From positions 27,466,001 through 27,530,000 of the forward strand of contig OZ231128.1 of assembly GCA_965153355.1 (NCBI GenBank): 64,000 nt of DNA. Direction: 5' to 3'. Shown here piece by piece: positions 1 through 12,468 of the stretch; the first letter of the stretch is position 1, and each line of letters starts with the position of its first letter. The notes under the pieces are model-generated. The model made no database searches. It saw only the letters and a list, made by a program, of their open reading frames with translations, and was not told the DNA's origin. Made by a program: the position numbers and the translations under genes. This DNA comes from Flaccisagitta enflata (Eukaryota; Chaetognatha; Sagittoidea; Aphragmophora).

Positions 1-20
1 TAAATGCCTCCTATCTACAG

Positions 21-520
21 GAAAACCGGAATTCCCCGTTGTCGATCCGGAGCGATGCTTGGCCGACTTCGTATCGGAAGAGACCTGGGTCCTCTTCAAA
101 CTTCTCGGCGTGAAGATCAGGTGGCTTTGGGAAAATCCTCCATGGGACTCCAATCCCGACTACCAGGCGATGGCAAAGGTCGTCAGGAATCTCGTCAGCG
201 TCAATGATCCGGCGGAGCGCATGTGCGCCCTCGCGAAAAGGTTCAAGGTAAGCTGTATGACTATTTTCAAATTCATATGCTACTGGTTGACTAAATTTAT
301 ATGACACAAGTACAGTTGATTAAAATGTTACAGCCTAATATGATCGATTGACTTGTCAGCCAATTGCTACTTCCAATTATTATTAGCTAGTACTACTATC
401 TATACTCACTAGGACTTTGGTCCAGTTGATCCAGAGTTAAGATCAGGGATGATGTTTGACGCGTTCCGATATTCTCAGCGATATCCAGACATGAACAGAT
501 CGACCGTGCTCAAAAAGTGA
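21..520 (+). CDS. 3' end of a hAT-like transposase-derived gene (two terminal exons)
   Basis: Two exons join in phase: 21-247 (acceptor ctatctacag, donor AAG|gtaagc) and 413-520 (acceptor actcactag, stop TGA at 518-520). The product is the C-terminal part of a family I recognise from many invertebrate genomes, hAT-like transposase-derived proteins of unknown role. The first exon reads ETWVLFKLLG, then a Trp-rich stretch, then VNDPAER. The last exon ends RYPDMNRSTVLKK. In hAT-type enzymes the third catalytic acid (E) lies in this C-terminal part, and the E of AER is the natural candidate. The N-terminal exons would lie left of the window. The large minus-strand gene at 10,611-22,858 belongs to the same family and lacks exactly this part. 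Splicing and frame are clear; the family assignment is from memory of conserved motifs, with no search run. Confidence 0.72.
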
Positions 521-3500
521 AAAAAAGATTTGAGCTGGAGTCGTTATTGATTTTTTGTTGCATATGCACTGTTTGTTTTATCCCTATCTACGATATATTC
601 CTTATTGTTTGTTTTTATGGTCATGCTGTGATATTTATTTAGATGATTGATAACAAGATTATAATTTTATTGACTTCAAGAATACTGTTGTCTATATAGC
701 ATTTATTTAGGGATTTAGTGAATTTTCACATGAATTTGAGGATCATGTGGTTATTGTTGATGTTGTTTCTGCATGGTTTTGAATGGAACTGAAGTATAAT
801 CAATATTTGCTTTTATTTCAGAATTATCGGAGGGGTTTAATTGATTTCTCCTTAAGAAGCAACACTGCAAGCGCGCAAATGAGTTCCACCTATAAGGAGA
901 CTGAGATGAGGATAACGTTTGAGATGCTTGGTGATGCCTGTGATGATTAGTGGTGCTTGGCTTTTAGTCCCTTGCGATGTGACTCTAAAAGAGTGTCCGT
1001 AGGTCTATCCGTATTTAGGTACCCATGTGAAAGTTATTGGTTATATATATGGCCCATTTTGCTGCACTGACTTCCTTGTAAGTATATCGATAATAAAAGC
1101 ATTTTGTTAAAAACAACCATAATTTTAGTTTGCTCATTATGACAAATAATTGTGACAAGCTGTCACTTCCCAATTAAATTTTTTTAACCTATGCAAGTAG
1201 AAAGCTTTTTTAATTAATATTTAGATATTTTTGAAATGTTTTAATGGATTAACATAACCTAATCCTATCGATATACTTTTTGTTGTGTTTGCAAAAAAAA
1301 AATTTCTACTGAATTTGATGATCGTGATGCTGCAAAGGAGCTGTGGTTTGTTGTATTTGCAGTCATCATGTATGCATTGGTTACAATGTTGCGCAGTGCA
1401 CGATTACCGTGGGGCTCAAAATTTCAATTTGAAAGCGCAAGATTTGCAACATCGCCAACCACGTCACTAACCCCCACCTAAAGCTGCAAGCACCTGAGGT
1501 AACAAGCATATGAGTTTTATTTTCCAAGTGGATTGAATGGTCATGGTGCTGAACTTGCCGATACTGATAGTGGGAGTGAACCAGCGTGAGCTCGAAGTGA
1601 ATGTGAGCAGTGAGCTGGTTAATGGTTGTGATCATGTGAATTCGAGCTGGATGTGAGCGTTAGCTGTATTTGAGCGCTAGCTGGGTGTGAGCACTAGTTG
1701 GGCGCGAGCGTTAGCTGGGTGTGAATGGTGAGTTTGAGTGCTAGCTGGGTGTGTGTGCTAGCTGGGCGTCATGTTTGTAGGTATGAGTTTGCCAGATGAA
1801 AGTGAGCCCATCTGATCACCTGTACCACCTGTCCCGGCTAAAGTGTGATCATGGAAGTAACCTTGATCTGAGATTCCGCTTGTTTTAGTTCAACTACCCA
1901 TTGGAATACAATGCGGGTGTACAATGCGGGTAGTTGTATTCTGCTTGCATTCAATTTTCCTGATAATTCATGCTTACATTACAATTCTGTTAATGATATT
2001 ATTCTTAATATCAAAAGGAATAAATCTTAAGCATGATATTCATTTATTCATTTCCTTTGCTTCAATTCTCCGTGATCCTGAAATGGTTTCAGCCAGTTAC
2101 TGGAGTAGTTAGCTAGTGGATACTTGAGTAGTTTTAGCTAATCCATGCAATAGTCAGGAGGTGAAAGATCGCTGGATTTTGCATATTGACAGTTGAGTCT
2201 GACTAAAACTGTGTTAATGGGGAAGTCATATTCCAAAGCATACTTATCTTATGGTTTTTTTTTAAACAATATTAGGTTGGTTGATAGGGATAATGGGTCT
2301 CCAGCTTTCAAGTTACGTGAAAACCAAAGGAAAATTAACTATGGCAAAAAAAAAAACCAAACAACTTTTGAAAGAGTAAAAACGTATGAAGATGTTGACC
2401 GATTTGCATAAAATTTACAGTGAATGATAACCATGATTTGGACTATCTCTGGTTAAAATTTCATCAAAATCCCTTGAAAACTTTAACCGTTATCACGTTT
2501 TTACTGAAGTAACCTCTTTTTTGGACTGCCAGAGATAACTTTTCTCCTGAATAAAAATCGCACCATTTTTAGTAAAATTGGCATTGTGCAAAGAGTTTTG
2601 GGAGTTTTGATATGATTTTTGAACTGCAGTCTGATGGTGCTATTTACTAATACTAGGCAAAATTCGTTTCTACTCAGATAAAGTCTAGTGGGGTAGATAT
2701 TGGTTGATTGTAAGCTTGCTCAGGATAAGAAATATTCTGCTACCTGTTAGAATATTTTTGCGATTTGGGGGACTAAAAATGCTTCAATCTTCACAAAAAT
2801 TTTATTGGAGATGGACCATATGTACAAAAGTTACCAGTTAAAAAATCATGATGATTGGTAAAAAACTGTAGCCTTAGCATTGATTTATATTTCAAGTTTC
2901 ATCTTCATCTATTTTATTCTTAAAACCATAAAAAAAAGTTTAGGAAAACTTGCTGTTTCTGCTAAAATAATCGGAGTTTTGTAATAGAATTTTTACCACA
3001 GCCAGCTGACATTGTGGTCTACCTCCACTTCAAATTTCATCAAAATCAGACTAGATTTAGTACGTTTTTTTGAGATTTGTTTATTCATTCTTTGTAAATT
3101 CTTATGGGTGTACATAAAATCTCTGATCATCTGACAAGCACTTTTTAAAAATCTATAATTCCCAAACTATTCAGAGCAGGTCATTGATTTTTTTGGTGAT
3201 GCTTAATGATACTTAAAAGTAACTTCAGTAAAAATTTCAGCTCACTGGGTGAATTTTCAAAGGATTTATGAGCAAAAGAAGTAACTGTTTGGTTTTTTTT
3301 TTTGCCATAGTTAATTTCTCAGCATTTTTACAGAGTTCATTAGATTGTGTAAAGAATTTTACATGGTTATGATAAAAAAAAATTTGCTCAATGAAACTAT
3401 TTTTAAAAGTTCATGGCTAATTTAGGTTTTTCTAAAAAGTGAGCTGTTTTGTTAATAATTGAGGGTAAAATTTTATAAAAAATTTTTAAAAGTTGGTTTT

Positions 3501-3531
3501 GTTAACTGAATACAGAATTTTTTTTGAAAAA
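521..3531. other. AT-rich non-coding stretch
   Basis: I see no convincing gene here. The sequence is A/T-rich with short ORFs only. An AATAAA near 1,090 could serve the gene ending at 520. An inverted pair, TATGGC followed by a run of A's (about 2,340) and its complement (about 3,310), hints at an old foldback element, but the arms agree only near their tips. Confidence 0.5.
1640..1775. repeat. short degenerate tandem repeat
   Basis: A GCTAGCTGGGTGTGAG-like unit of roughly 20-25 bp recurs about six times with many changes. No coding function is apparent. Confidence 0.6.
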
Positions 3532-3535
3532 TTAT

Positions 3536-4145
3536 GTCGGGGTGCAATTGAAGACAAAATTTGATTAGTCAACACAGTTTTTTGGCAATATCATAGACAT
3601 TATTAATTTGTATATTTCATCAATGAAAAATGATAATTAAATTGAGTTTAGACTATTTTTGCATTAAAAACCATTTTTGTGTCCAAAGTAACTGTGAAAT
3701 GTAAGGATAGATGTCCGCAAAAGGAAGTTTTTAAGGAAAATCTTATTTTACTATCTGATATATCCTGGGTAAAATTATATCTTTGCATAGAGATTTAGAA
3801 ATGGTCATTTTCAAAAACATGGCGTCTTTTTAAAGACTAATAAGATGAGGGCCGTGTGTTTAGAAATGCAAAATTTTGCATTCAGAAGCAGAATTATAAT
3901 TTTACTCAAAAACCTTAAAAACTTTTCCTCTCATTTTTGGGAAAAATCTTCATATTTTATTGAACAACTTTGGTCTTTATGAACATACTGTAGAAACTTT
4001 TTTATATTGTTATCATTTTTTTATATTCTGAAAAAAATCAAGAATATAAAATTTTATATTTCAAAACTCATTACCGACTAAGATAACTATATATAATGAT
4101 TTATTGTGACTGAAAATCAAATTTTGTCTTCGTTTGCACCCCGAC
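3536..4145. mobile_element. MITE with 34-bp terminal inverted repeats, TTAT duplication
   Basis: The ends are inverted repeats that begin GTCGGGGTGCAA and continue GAAGACAAAATTTGATT after a two-base difference. TTAT flanks the element on both sides (3,532-3,535 and 4,146-4,149) and looks like a target-site duplication. The 610-bp interior is AT-rich and codes for nothing. This is a non-autonomous DNA transposon; a 4-bp TTAT duplication does not fix the superfamily. Confidence 0.75.
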
Positions 4146-4149
4146 TTAT

Positions 4150-5280
4150 GTAAATCATATTTTTGAATTTCCCTATAAGAATACCTTTGTCACACCATTT
4201 AAAAAAAAAGAATTAGAATAGACATAATTGTATTGAATTTGAATATGAGACATGAAAATGATCAAATTAAGCTAGCTTTTTCAAGATTTTATAAAACGTT
4301 AAATAACTGGGCAAAATTTTTTGGGGTTTGACATAATTTGGACTTTCTAAGCCAGTTTTATATTACCTAAATTATTTAAAATTTAACTATAAGATTATTA
4401 TTATTATTTGGAATATGACTTATCCTGCTATTCCAGTTTTACTTGCTCCTTACTGTAGCTCAAAGCAAAGTAAATAGTTGTTTAAATTCCTCTTACATTC
4501 TTTTTTTAAAGGAACCAAGTTCATGAGAATGTTAAGCTTAAAATCTTGAAAAAATTTTAAAAATTACTAAAAATATTAAAAGGTTTTATTCAACATTTGA
4601 AAAAAATTTGCTTAGAAAATATATTAAGATAAATAAAACTTGCAAATCAAAGTTTGAAGTTGATTCAGAACCTATTTTGGTTTTGGAAAAAAAACAAAAC
4701 AAGTTCAATTTGTATATTTTCACAGCTTTAGCAGCTATTTTACGTTTTGTCCAAAAACTTATTTGCATAACTTTTGTTTATTAAAGATAATTGTGAAACC
4801 TGTAAAAATGGTCCAATTGAGCTGATTTCTATAAAATTATATAAAAATTTTTGCTTGATCTAATGAAATAGGTCTAGAACCTTGAAAAATGAAATCTTGA
4901 CGGGGTCACAAGTTAAAGCTTAAGAGGCCAAATGCACTCACTCAATAGAGCAACCTTTCATTAGCTTAAATCTTTGATATATCATGATACAAACAAAATG
5001 AGGATATTTAAAATCTATCCTCCAGTCTAGGTCGTCATTGCTCCCATCGTACTGTATATAAAAGGAACAAGGCTGGATACACGGGCCAAGACGGTGCGCC
5101 TGGCGTTTTAAAATGAGCGTGACTGGCCAACCGGCAGACAGATACAGCAAGATGTAGAGGTGCGTAGGCGGATTATATCATTTGCAGTTGTGCCACACCC
5201 TTCACGTACATAGGCATGTTGGTTTGTCAGTAACTCTGTCCATTCAGTGGTCTTAAACATCACGAAAAGGGTGTTTTCAT
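4150..5280. other. AT-rich non-coding stretch with repeat debris
   Basis: No gene seen. From about 5,068 a piece reads AACAAGGCTGGATACACGGG, which resembles the left end of the hairpin-ended elements found elsewhere in the window. Confidence 0.45.
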
Positions 5281-5286
5281 TTTTAG

Positions 5287-5640
5287 AAGCGTGCACGCGA
5301 CTCTGACTTGCCCTGTCCGTCTGTCAGTCCTTCGGTCCGTCAATCCGTCCAAAGCGTCCATAATGCTTTGCTTTTTTTTCATTTTACGTCATTTCAAGTC
5401 TCATGGTCTCATCAACCGCACATGACTGTAAGGAGTGGAACTTGTTAAGGTCATGTGCCGTAACATTTGATGTTAAAATTGTTTTAAGAGATATGGAAAT
5501 TGGAGCGCGCAAGTTACTTACAGTTGAGCTTCATGAGAGTGCATATATACCTTAATGAAGCTGCGTTGTAGCCAGTATAGAAATAACTTTTAGTCACGTG
5601 CACGCGACTCGTTTTACGTTATTTTATGTCATTTTAAGTC
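5287..5640 (-). mobile_element. fragments of hairpin-ended element
   Basis: GCGTGCACGCGACT followed by a degenerate GTCCGTC tract (5,289-5,350), and AGTCACGTGCACGCGACT (about 5,595), are partial right ends of the hairpin family in reverse orientation. The bodies are missing or too diverged to delimit. Confidence 0.5.
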
Positions 5641-5648
5641 ATTTTATG

Positions 5649-5894
5649 TTTTTAGTTGCGGACACGCAACTCTATAAGAGGCTTTGTCTGTCCGTCCATC
5701 CATCGGTCAGTCCGTCGGTCGGTCCGTCACGCTCGAGTTAAAAACGCAAGAAACGCGCATTTACAATGCTGCATTTGTCATTGAGTGTGTGTGGGTGTAT
5801 GTTAGTGTGCGGGAAGGGGGTTGGGGTGAGGCTGGGGGTTGGCTGCCCCTGCCCACCCATCCGCAACGATATTGTGACCCCGCGTCACTTGTTT
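5649..5894 (-). mobile_element. hairpin-ended GACN-microsatellite element (AGTTGCG stem)
   Basis: In reverse orientation this copy starts TTTTTAG, then hairpin AGTTGCGGACACGCAACT (stem AGTTGCG/CGCAACT, loop GACA). It continues CTATAAGAGGCTTTGTC, GTCCGTCGGTC repeats and a GGGGTTGGC-rich part. It ends CCGCGTCACTTGTTT, the complement of the AACAAGTGACGCGG left end seen at 27,307. It carries no ORF. It is one of the cleanest complete copies of this subfamily. Confidence 0.75.
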
Positions 5895-6247
5895 AAAGTC
5901 AATCTACATTTAGTCTTTTAGTCTTTATCTTTTAGTCTTTATCTTTTAGTCTTTTAGTCTTTTGGTCTTACCAATCGCACGCGACTGTAAGTGGTTGACC
6001 TTGTTTAATCTCTCATGTGGCAGCATATAGAATGCCTTTTTGGCGGGTAACCGTAGCACAAAAAGAAAACAGAACTTGTTTGGTTAATTTTTCTTAGGTG
6101 AAGACTCTAACTATAGAAAATTTATGACCGTTTGAAAGCTCTGCAAAAGATCATTAAAATGTGACGTTGCTGATCATTCAAGAATGAATGAAAACATTGT
6201 CCTTTTTATTTCGTGGTCAGATTGAATATTAAGTTTTTGTGAATATA

Positions 6248-6810
6248 CAGGGTGATTTTTTTCAAGTGGGGGAAAGTATTAAGACATTAAATTTTTATTA
6301 TGCAATGTTAGGATAAACAAAAGTTAGTTTACAGTCACAAACTACTTGACATTTAATATTCAAGAAAGAAAAAATATTATTGACCAGTTTTGACTGCAAT
6401 TCAGCATAGTTGACCGTTTTCAATTCATTAAGTTTAGATCATCTTTTTACAAAAGTGGATTTTTGAATTAAGCACAAAAATAATCTATTTTCATCAAAAA
6501 GTTTAATATCAGTTAATTTCTATCACTAATTTCGATATTTTCACTTTGGTTTTTATTCAAAACAAATTATCACTTAGATTTTGTAATTTCAGCTTCATTC
6601 ATATAAGCAAAAATATAAAAAAAAAAATGGTTTTTCTGAAATTTTGGTTTTAATGAAAATACTAATAAAATTTGACAAAAATATTTTTTCTTTCTAGAAA
6701 AGTAAATGTCAAGTAGTTTGCAACTATAAACTAACTTTGGTTTATCCTAAAATATCATGATTAAAATTTGATGCCTTAATACTTTCCCCCACTTGAAAAA
6801 AATCACCCTG
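6248..6810. mobile_element. Tc1/mariner-type MITE, TA duplication
   Basis: The termini are inverted repeats starting CAGGGTGATTTTTTTCAAG and continuing with few changes for about 110 bp. TA flanks both ends (6,246-6,247 and 6,811-6,812). A CAGGG-type end with a TA target fits a non-autonomous Tc1/mariner-like element. The interior is AT-rich and without an ORF. Confidence 0.8.
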
Positions 6811-7084
6811 TAGTAGTTCACTTTGACAAGCTCTAACTTTTAAGCGGTTTCAGATACATATCTAGGAATGGTCTAGATTGAAGAAAATTAAAAGATCTGT
6901 AAAATCAACCATGAAAAAAATTTTTTATGAAGTAACAAAGAGAAAAGTCTGCAACTTCAACTTTTACATTCATGACCACCTCTGCTTTATTATTATGTCA
7001 TTTCTAATTAAGACTAATCAACCAGCATGGTCTCATTTTGACGATATTTCACAGTGCTTTCAAATGGCCATGGATTTTACTTTG

Positions 7085-7165
7085 TTTTTAGTCGCGTGCT
7101 ATGCGACTCTTTAAGCCACTTTTTGTTCGGTTGGTCCGTCGGTCCGTCACAGAACTGTTTCAAAG
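7085..7165 (-). mobile_element. right end of hairpin-ended element
   Basis: TTTTTAGTCGCGTGCTATGC followed by GACTCTTTAAGCC, then TCGGTTGGTCCGTC repeats ending at GTCACAG. The stem is AGTCGC/GCGACT with a longer loop. The rest of the element seems to be interrupted by the foldback starting at 7,199. Confidence 0.6.
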
Positions 7166-7198
7166 GCTTTGTAAAGTGTTTTTTATGTCTCTGAATGG

Positions 7199-8227
7199 TA
7201 CACATGGAAGCAAAATAGAGCGCGATAAGACGCCAAAAGCAAAAAAAATTAGCACCCCCCCACAGCCATATTGGCGGACTGAAATTTTTCATTGAAAATT
7301 ATTTTGAGTAATTTAGGGGAATACAAATGGCATCATCAGAGCGATTTTTGAGATTGTAACTAAAACCTTGAAATTTATCATTTATACTCATAAAATACAC
7401 ATTAGGTCTCCCAGAAAAACTCATTTTATTGAAAAGTACTCATCCCTGCAGCTTTTCTCAAAGAAAATACACCAAAAAATCGGATTTCAGCAGCAAAAAA
7501 TTTTTTTGAAATTTTTTTATGGCGGAAGTATTAGGCCAAAGGTGATATAAGGTCAAAATTTCAAAATGAGAATTACATAAATCTGATTGCAGATTCATAA
7601 TCCTTGCAAAAAAGTGTCAAAAGAAAGTGCTCTTCTTTTATTGATATTCCTTCAGGAACATTGTCAAAATTAGGGTCAAAGATCTTGATCGGGTCAAAAT
7701 TGCTCTTTTGTTTAAAATTGACCTAATTTAGATCTTTGACCTCAATTTTGACAATCTTCCCGAAAGAATATCAAAAAAAAGAAGAGCACTTTCTTTTCAC
7801 AGTTTTTTGCAAGGATCATGAATCTGCAATCAGATTTGCAAAATTCTCATTTTGAAATTTTGACCTTATATCACCTTTGGCCTAACGCTTCCGCCATAAA
7901 AAAGTTTCAAAAAAAATTTTTACTACTGAAATCCTATTCTTTGGTTTATTTTCCTTGAGAAAAGCTGCAGGGATGAGTACTTTTCAATAAAATGAGTTTT
8001 TCTGGGAGGTCTAATACACATTCTAAAAAAAAAAAAAAAAGAGTAAAAAGTGATGAATTTCAAGGTTCTAGGTACAATCTTAAAATTCCCTCTGATGATG
8101 CCATTTATATTCCCTTAAGTTACTCAAAACTACTTTCAAGAAGAATTTTCATTCAGCCAAGTTGACTGTAGGGGGGGGTGCTAAAACTTTTGGCGCCTCA
8201 TCACACTATATTTAGCGTCCATGTGTA
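7199..8227. repeat. 1-kb foldback element (long inverted repeat)
   Basis: Two arms of about 500 bp are inverted copies of each other and meet near 7,715. Shared pieces include TACACATGGA at the tips, a tract of C's with ACAG, AAAAGCTGCAGGGATGAGTA, and CAAAGGTGATATAAGGTC. The arms look roughly 80% alike by eye. No ORF of note. A transcript across it would fold into a long hairpin. Probably a large MITE or foldback transposon. Confidence 0.8.
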
Positions 8228-8399
8228 GAGAAGGTACTTTGTTGAGTAAACAGTCGTTTAAAATGTCTTTTTGAAAAATGATGTTTGTCTGTCTGTCTGC
8301 CTGACTTTGTTTTGAAAGTGCCGATGCACGCGACTTAGGTCTTATGACCCTGTTCTTATTGGATTGATTTTAATGTTTAAAAAACTTTTTGTTCCATTT

Positions 8400-8616
8400 T
8401 TTAAAGTCGCATGCTACGCCACTATACACCCCGCTTTGTCAGTCTATCCATCCGTCCGTTAGTCCGTCGGTCTGTCACACTTTACTTTTTATGGGTTTTT
8501 GCTGTCTTTGGCCTCACTGCTCCTGCCCAAATGATGGTGTTACATCAAACACGGCCCCTGCCCACCCGCACGCGACTGGGGTAGCCGTTTATTTGGCCAT
8601 GTGTTTGTGCTATGGT
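8400..8616 (-). mobile_element. hairpin-ended element, reverse orientation
   Basis: Starts with a degraded hairpin AGTCGCATGCTACGCCACT, then ATACACCCCGCTTTGTC, degenerate CCGTCCGTT repeats and GCCCCTGCCCACCC. It ends GGGGTAGCCGTTTATTTGGCC, which parallels the left end of the plus-oriented copy at 59,899-60,118. Confidence 0.6.
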
Positions 8617-8719
8617 TATGCCTTTTTAGCGGATGCGCTCCAGCGGTGCTCTACTTTAAACTGAGAGATGTAACCAAAGATTGACCTGGCATTAATTCTG
8701 ATGATGTAATTGTCAGTGT

Positions 8720-9034
8720 ATACTGCGCAAATAAAATAAAAGATGCACTTTTAAATAGCTCATTTAGGTATACAAATTTAGAGAAACTAATTAAACTCTT
8801 AGACCACTTTAAAGCCCTTTGAAAGCCTCTATGTAAAAAGTGCCTTTTAGCAAAATAGTGCTTCTCTTTGCACTGTTCTAGCTTCTAAGCCGTTTGAGAT
8901 TCACACCTGGGGTTGGTGTAGAAAGATTTTTTTGAAAATCTTAAAAAATGACTTTACTGAAAATAATTAGATTTTTTTTTAACTGTTTTGTCAATAGATA
9001 AAGAGGTGCGTCTTTTTTTTTATTCGCGTGGTAT
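8720..9034. mobile_element. MITE, family copy 1 (ATACCACGCG ends)
   Basis: The right end reads GTGCGTC, a T run, ATTCGCGTGGTAT. The left end, ATACTGCGCAAATAAAATA, is a diverged inverse. The interior shares GAGCTATTTAAA-type and AAACGGTTTAGGA-type pieces with the element at 61,789-62,211, so the two define a family. No ORF. Confidence 0.65.
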
Positions 9035-10600
9035 GGGAGCTGGTTGCATCCTCCTCCCCATAGTCCGCAACGATGTTGTAGCCCAGCATTAAGTTTTCGT
9101 ATCATCATACCATTATCCACTACCCTACATTCCCCATTTTTCCCAAGCTATGATGTCAATTACTTCTTGCATCGAAAGCCCGTTATGACCAGGCCTAAAT
9201 TTAGTGATTATTTTATCAATTACACAAATTGATATAGCAATTGATGTTTTATCAATGTGACGTGTGTAGTTGAGCAAAGATGAAGGGTTTTGAGAGCTTG
9301 GTATTGTCGATTACAGTATGAATCATCTTGTTCACAGCATTTTATGAGAACGTAACTCGACAAGTAGTAAAAATAATTTAGAAAAAAGTCGACCCCGCGT
9401 CACTTGTTTATCGAATGCTTTTTTTTGTGAAAAATTGTATTTTGATATTACAGCTGAACTCTCAATTGCTCTTTTTTTTTAATGGGTTTACTTTCTTACG
9501 CCAAATAGTCCCAAATTAGATATATTTTGATGAAGCTAATGAAAAAAGAGGAAAAAATTATTTTTCTTTTATGATGAATTATGAAAAGAATAGTGATTTC
9601 GTATTATTTCCTTATAGAATTTTTACAAAATAGTTGCTGCTTAGAACTCAACAATTATGTATCCAGAATTACTTTTGAAATTGAATTTATTTTCAATATC
9701 TTTACTAGTCGTTGAGCTATGCCATCATTAAATGTTTGGAACATGATGAATCATAGTATGATTCAGAATCATACTGTAGAGTAGGAGGAAGGGAACTTTA
9801 GACAATTTAATACATGACGTAACCCTGTGATGCAGCATTTTGGTCCGGAAGCAGAAGACATCACGAGAAGTGCAAGTCCCGGAAGGCTAACAAGTAAGTA
9901 ATGTGGTTGTCAGACCCTCAGATCAACATAAAAGGGGGGAAGGGGGGGGATTCAGAAGCTCATCAATTTCTGCCTCGTTCAGTTCCATTTCAAACATTTA
10001 TCAATTTCATTTCTCTAAAATCACGTGTGTGCTAAACGTGGATAACGTGTAAGGAAAACGATTTGTTATTTGATTATCTCATTTTCGGTCTTGTGTTCTT
10101 TCTTATCATTTCTCATTCCCATGAAATCATTAAGATCTTTAATATTCTTATTTACGTTTAGATAAAACTATCCCTAATCAAGGTTGTTCGTGTATCAATT
10201 AGTCTTCGAATAAATAAGATGATCATAACGCATTACATAAAAAAGTACTTTGAAAAGATTCAAGCTGCGGACTCAATCCCATATTTATCAGCAGCCTTGA
10301 AAGACAACGCTACTTAGGTTTCGCAACAAATTCAACGCCACTGCACGCCACCGCACTACTGAGTCAGTAGAGCACACGGAAAACGTTTGCTTAAAGTGCG
10401 CATTACGTTTGATCGATAAAAAACTGGCTATTCCGGGTCCGAAGAAAAAAAAGGCGTTGTACCGTTTCGCTAAATGCAAGGTTGAAATTCCGTGCAGTTT
10501 TTTTCGTAATTTTTTTTTCATTTTGTGAACGATGGAGATACAAGGAGTTGAGGGTCGCGCGAGGTCTCATTCTTTCACAAATAGTGACTCGAGTAATTCT
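9035..10600. other. no gene identified; downstream side of the minus-strand gene
   Basis: The missing last exons of the minus-strand hAT-like gene should fall here or further left. I could not find them. A GTCGACCCCGCGTCACTTGTTT end (about 9,388-9,411) marks another hairpin-family remnant. A run of A/T-rich sequence fills the rest. Confidence 0.4.
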
Positions 10601-10610
10601 GCCAACTTAC

Positions 10611-11357
10611 ATAAAGATCCGTCAAGGTTTGCATATTGACCTACCCTAGGGAAACGCCTATGAAAGAAGAGTTTTGAGGTTGGTTAAATGACAAATGAAA
10701 AACAAAAACATATTTATGGAACCGTGGTTTTGATAAACGAAATATGCAGACTTGATAAGGAAAAGTGTAAATGATAGCTACAATTTTCATAGGAAAAAAA
10801 AAACAATGATATCACCACTTTGCCAAACTTTTTTATGCACGACCTTACAAATAAGAGGCCTTGTCTGTTTATCAGTTGGTTTGTCGGTAACGCATTTATT
10901 CAAATCTGCTTTCACATCAAAAGAGCAGCTTCAATCTGATAATCTCTGTTTCATTCATTCATAAACTATGTTTAAACAATAATAACATTCATGTGTTCTT
11001 GATCAGGCGCGCATATTGGCCAGGCTTGGCCCCTGTAGTCATTATTTCTATTTCTATGGTTTTATGAAGAACACTATTTACTAACTTTGACCATTTTTGA
11101 AGATTCCTGGCGAATTCGAGTTCGAGATAGGCAGCGTCTTGGAAGAAAGATGCACGAATCCACGGTTTGATCCATAGGTATCTATTTGCACCATGGCGTT
11201 AGCATATGAGGCATGAGATAAGGATAGAAAGAAGATAGATAAGAATAGAAAGAAAGTAAAAAAAGAATAGAAAGATAGATAAGAATAGAAAGATAGATAA
11301 GAATAGAAAGAAAGTAAAAAGAAAGAAAGAAAGAAGATAAAAAGAAAGAAAGAAGGA

Positions 11358-11417
<60 letters not shown>

Positions 11418-12468
11418 AAAAAGAAAGAAAGACAAAAAGAAAAAAAGAGAATGAGAGCAAAGGGAGAATGAGACAGAGATTAGAGAAAAATTATTCAATT
11501 CAACGAGATCTCTAAGCTTGCAATAAAAACTCTAATCAACAAGAAAAAACATTACGGGCATTGGTTTTATACTCCTTGCTCTGTCGGTCGGTCTGTCTTT
11601 AAACTCACACGACAAACTTTGACATAGTGACGGCCCCGCGGCGTTCTTTACGAGACATCGGGAATTGATCCTGATAGATGCACATGAGGAGTGCGTAAAT
11701 CGCCTCGGACATCCATTTGACATTCTTGACGTCTGGAAGCTTCGTCACTTTGACCTCCGATTTTACCCCCGCCAAGAACTGAAAATCAAAGGTCAGACAA
11801 ATCGCAGATATCACCCTTAGTCAACTGTAAAAAGCTGCTTTAGGAGACAGTCAGTCTGTCGTCTATCCATCTGTCCATCCAATATCCATCTGTCCAATCC
11901 CCTGTCCTTTGGTCGATCGTTCGCACATTGCTATAAAAAATCAATCATAGCCAAGTAACAAATACTTCAGAGTGATAATACTATTTTGATGGGGGGAGGT
12001 AGGCATCAGCGGAAATGTGCGTCATATCTCTTTACAGAAGACTAACTGACAGACAATGCCCTTCATAGATTTGTGCCTGCAGTCGGCAACTGAAAAAAAG
12101 GACACTGTTGTGTGTTTGGCCATGTTGATTCGTAAAGGTAGTACTTTCATAAAACTCATCTAATGTAAACCGGACAACCAATGACATTAACTATAACTAA
12201 GAAAATTCTCACCAAACAAAGGTTCCAAAGGAGATCGTATTCTCCACGGGGGACACAACGTTCTTCACTGGCGAGATTCTCCGCAAATTGGACAAAGGAA
12301 GCGTGGAGATCGGCGAGATAGTCGTCAGTCTCGCGGAAAACAAACGGAGATTGGGTGATGATGAGCGGTTTTCCTGGCTCGTACTCAAACCAGTCTTCGA
12401 ACCTTTTGCACAACTCATCGGCGGGGGATTTGCTTTTGTGCGAAAAGATGCTGCACCACGCACCTTTC
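10611..12468 (-). CDS. hAT-like transposase-derived protein, C-terminal exons 7-10 found so far
   Basis: Continues the gene from 13,032. Exons read on the minus strand are 12,468-12,213, 11,778-11,609, 11,181-11,086 and 10,657-10,611. Phases agree at every join, with donors gtgaga, gtgagt, gttagt and gtaagt. Exon 7 holds SKSPADELCKRFEDWF. Exon 8 holds VKWMSEAIYALLM, matching the K/R-W step of the hAT fold. Exon 9 holds KPWIRASFF. Exon 10 holds RFPRVGQYANLDGSL and is open in only one phase, the one required. After exon 10 the reading should continue to the family's C-terminal block, which I did not find on this strand. The plus-strand exons at 21-520 encode such a block. Introns contain a GAAA tract and a hairpin-ended element. 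Confidence 0.72.
10826..11034 (-). mobile_element. hairpin-ended element inside an intron
   Basis: Reverse-orientation copy: TTTTTATGCACGACC, ATAAGAGGCCTTGTCTGT, TTGGTTTGTCGGTAACGC. It ends ATTGGCCAGGCTTGGCC, the complement of the AAGGCC left ends. The hairpin is eroded. It lies between exons 9 and 10 of the minus-strand gene. Confidence 0.5.
11219..11445. repeat. GAAA/GATA-rich microsatellite
   Basis: Imperfect AGAATAGAAAGATAGATA units pass into (GAAA)n. It lies in the intron between exons 8 and 9 of the minus-strand gene. ORFs across it are low complexity. Confidence 0.9.

Noticed and set aside
9838-9896. Plus-strand exon candidate HFGPEAEDITRSASPG
   Set aside because: It has acceptor- and donor-like ends, but no neighbouring exon and no recognisable protein family.
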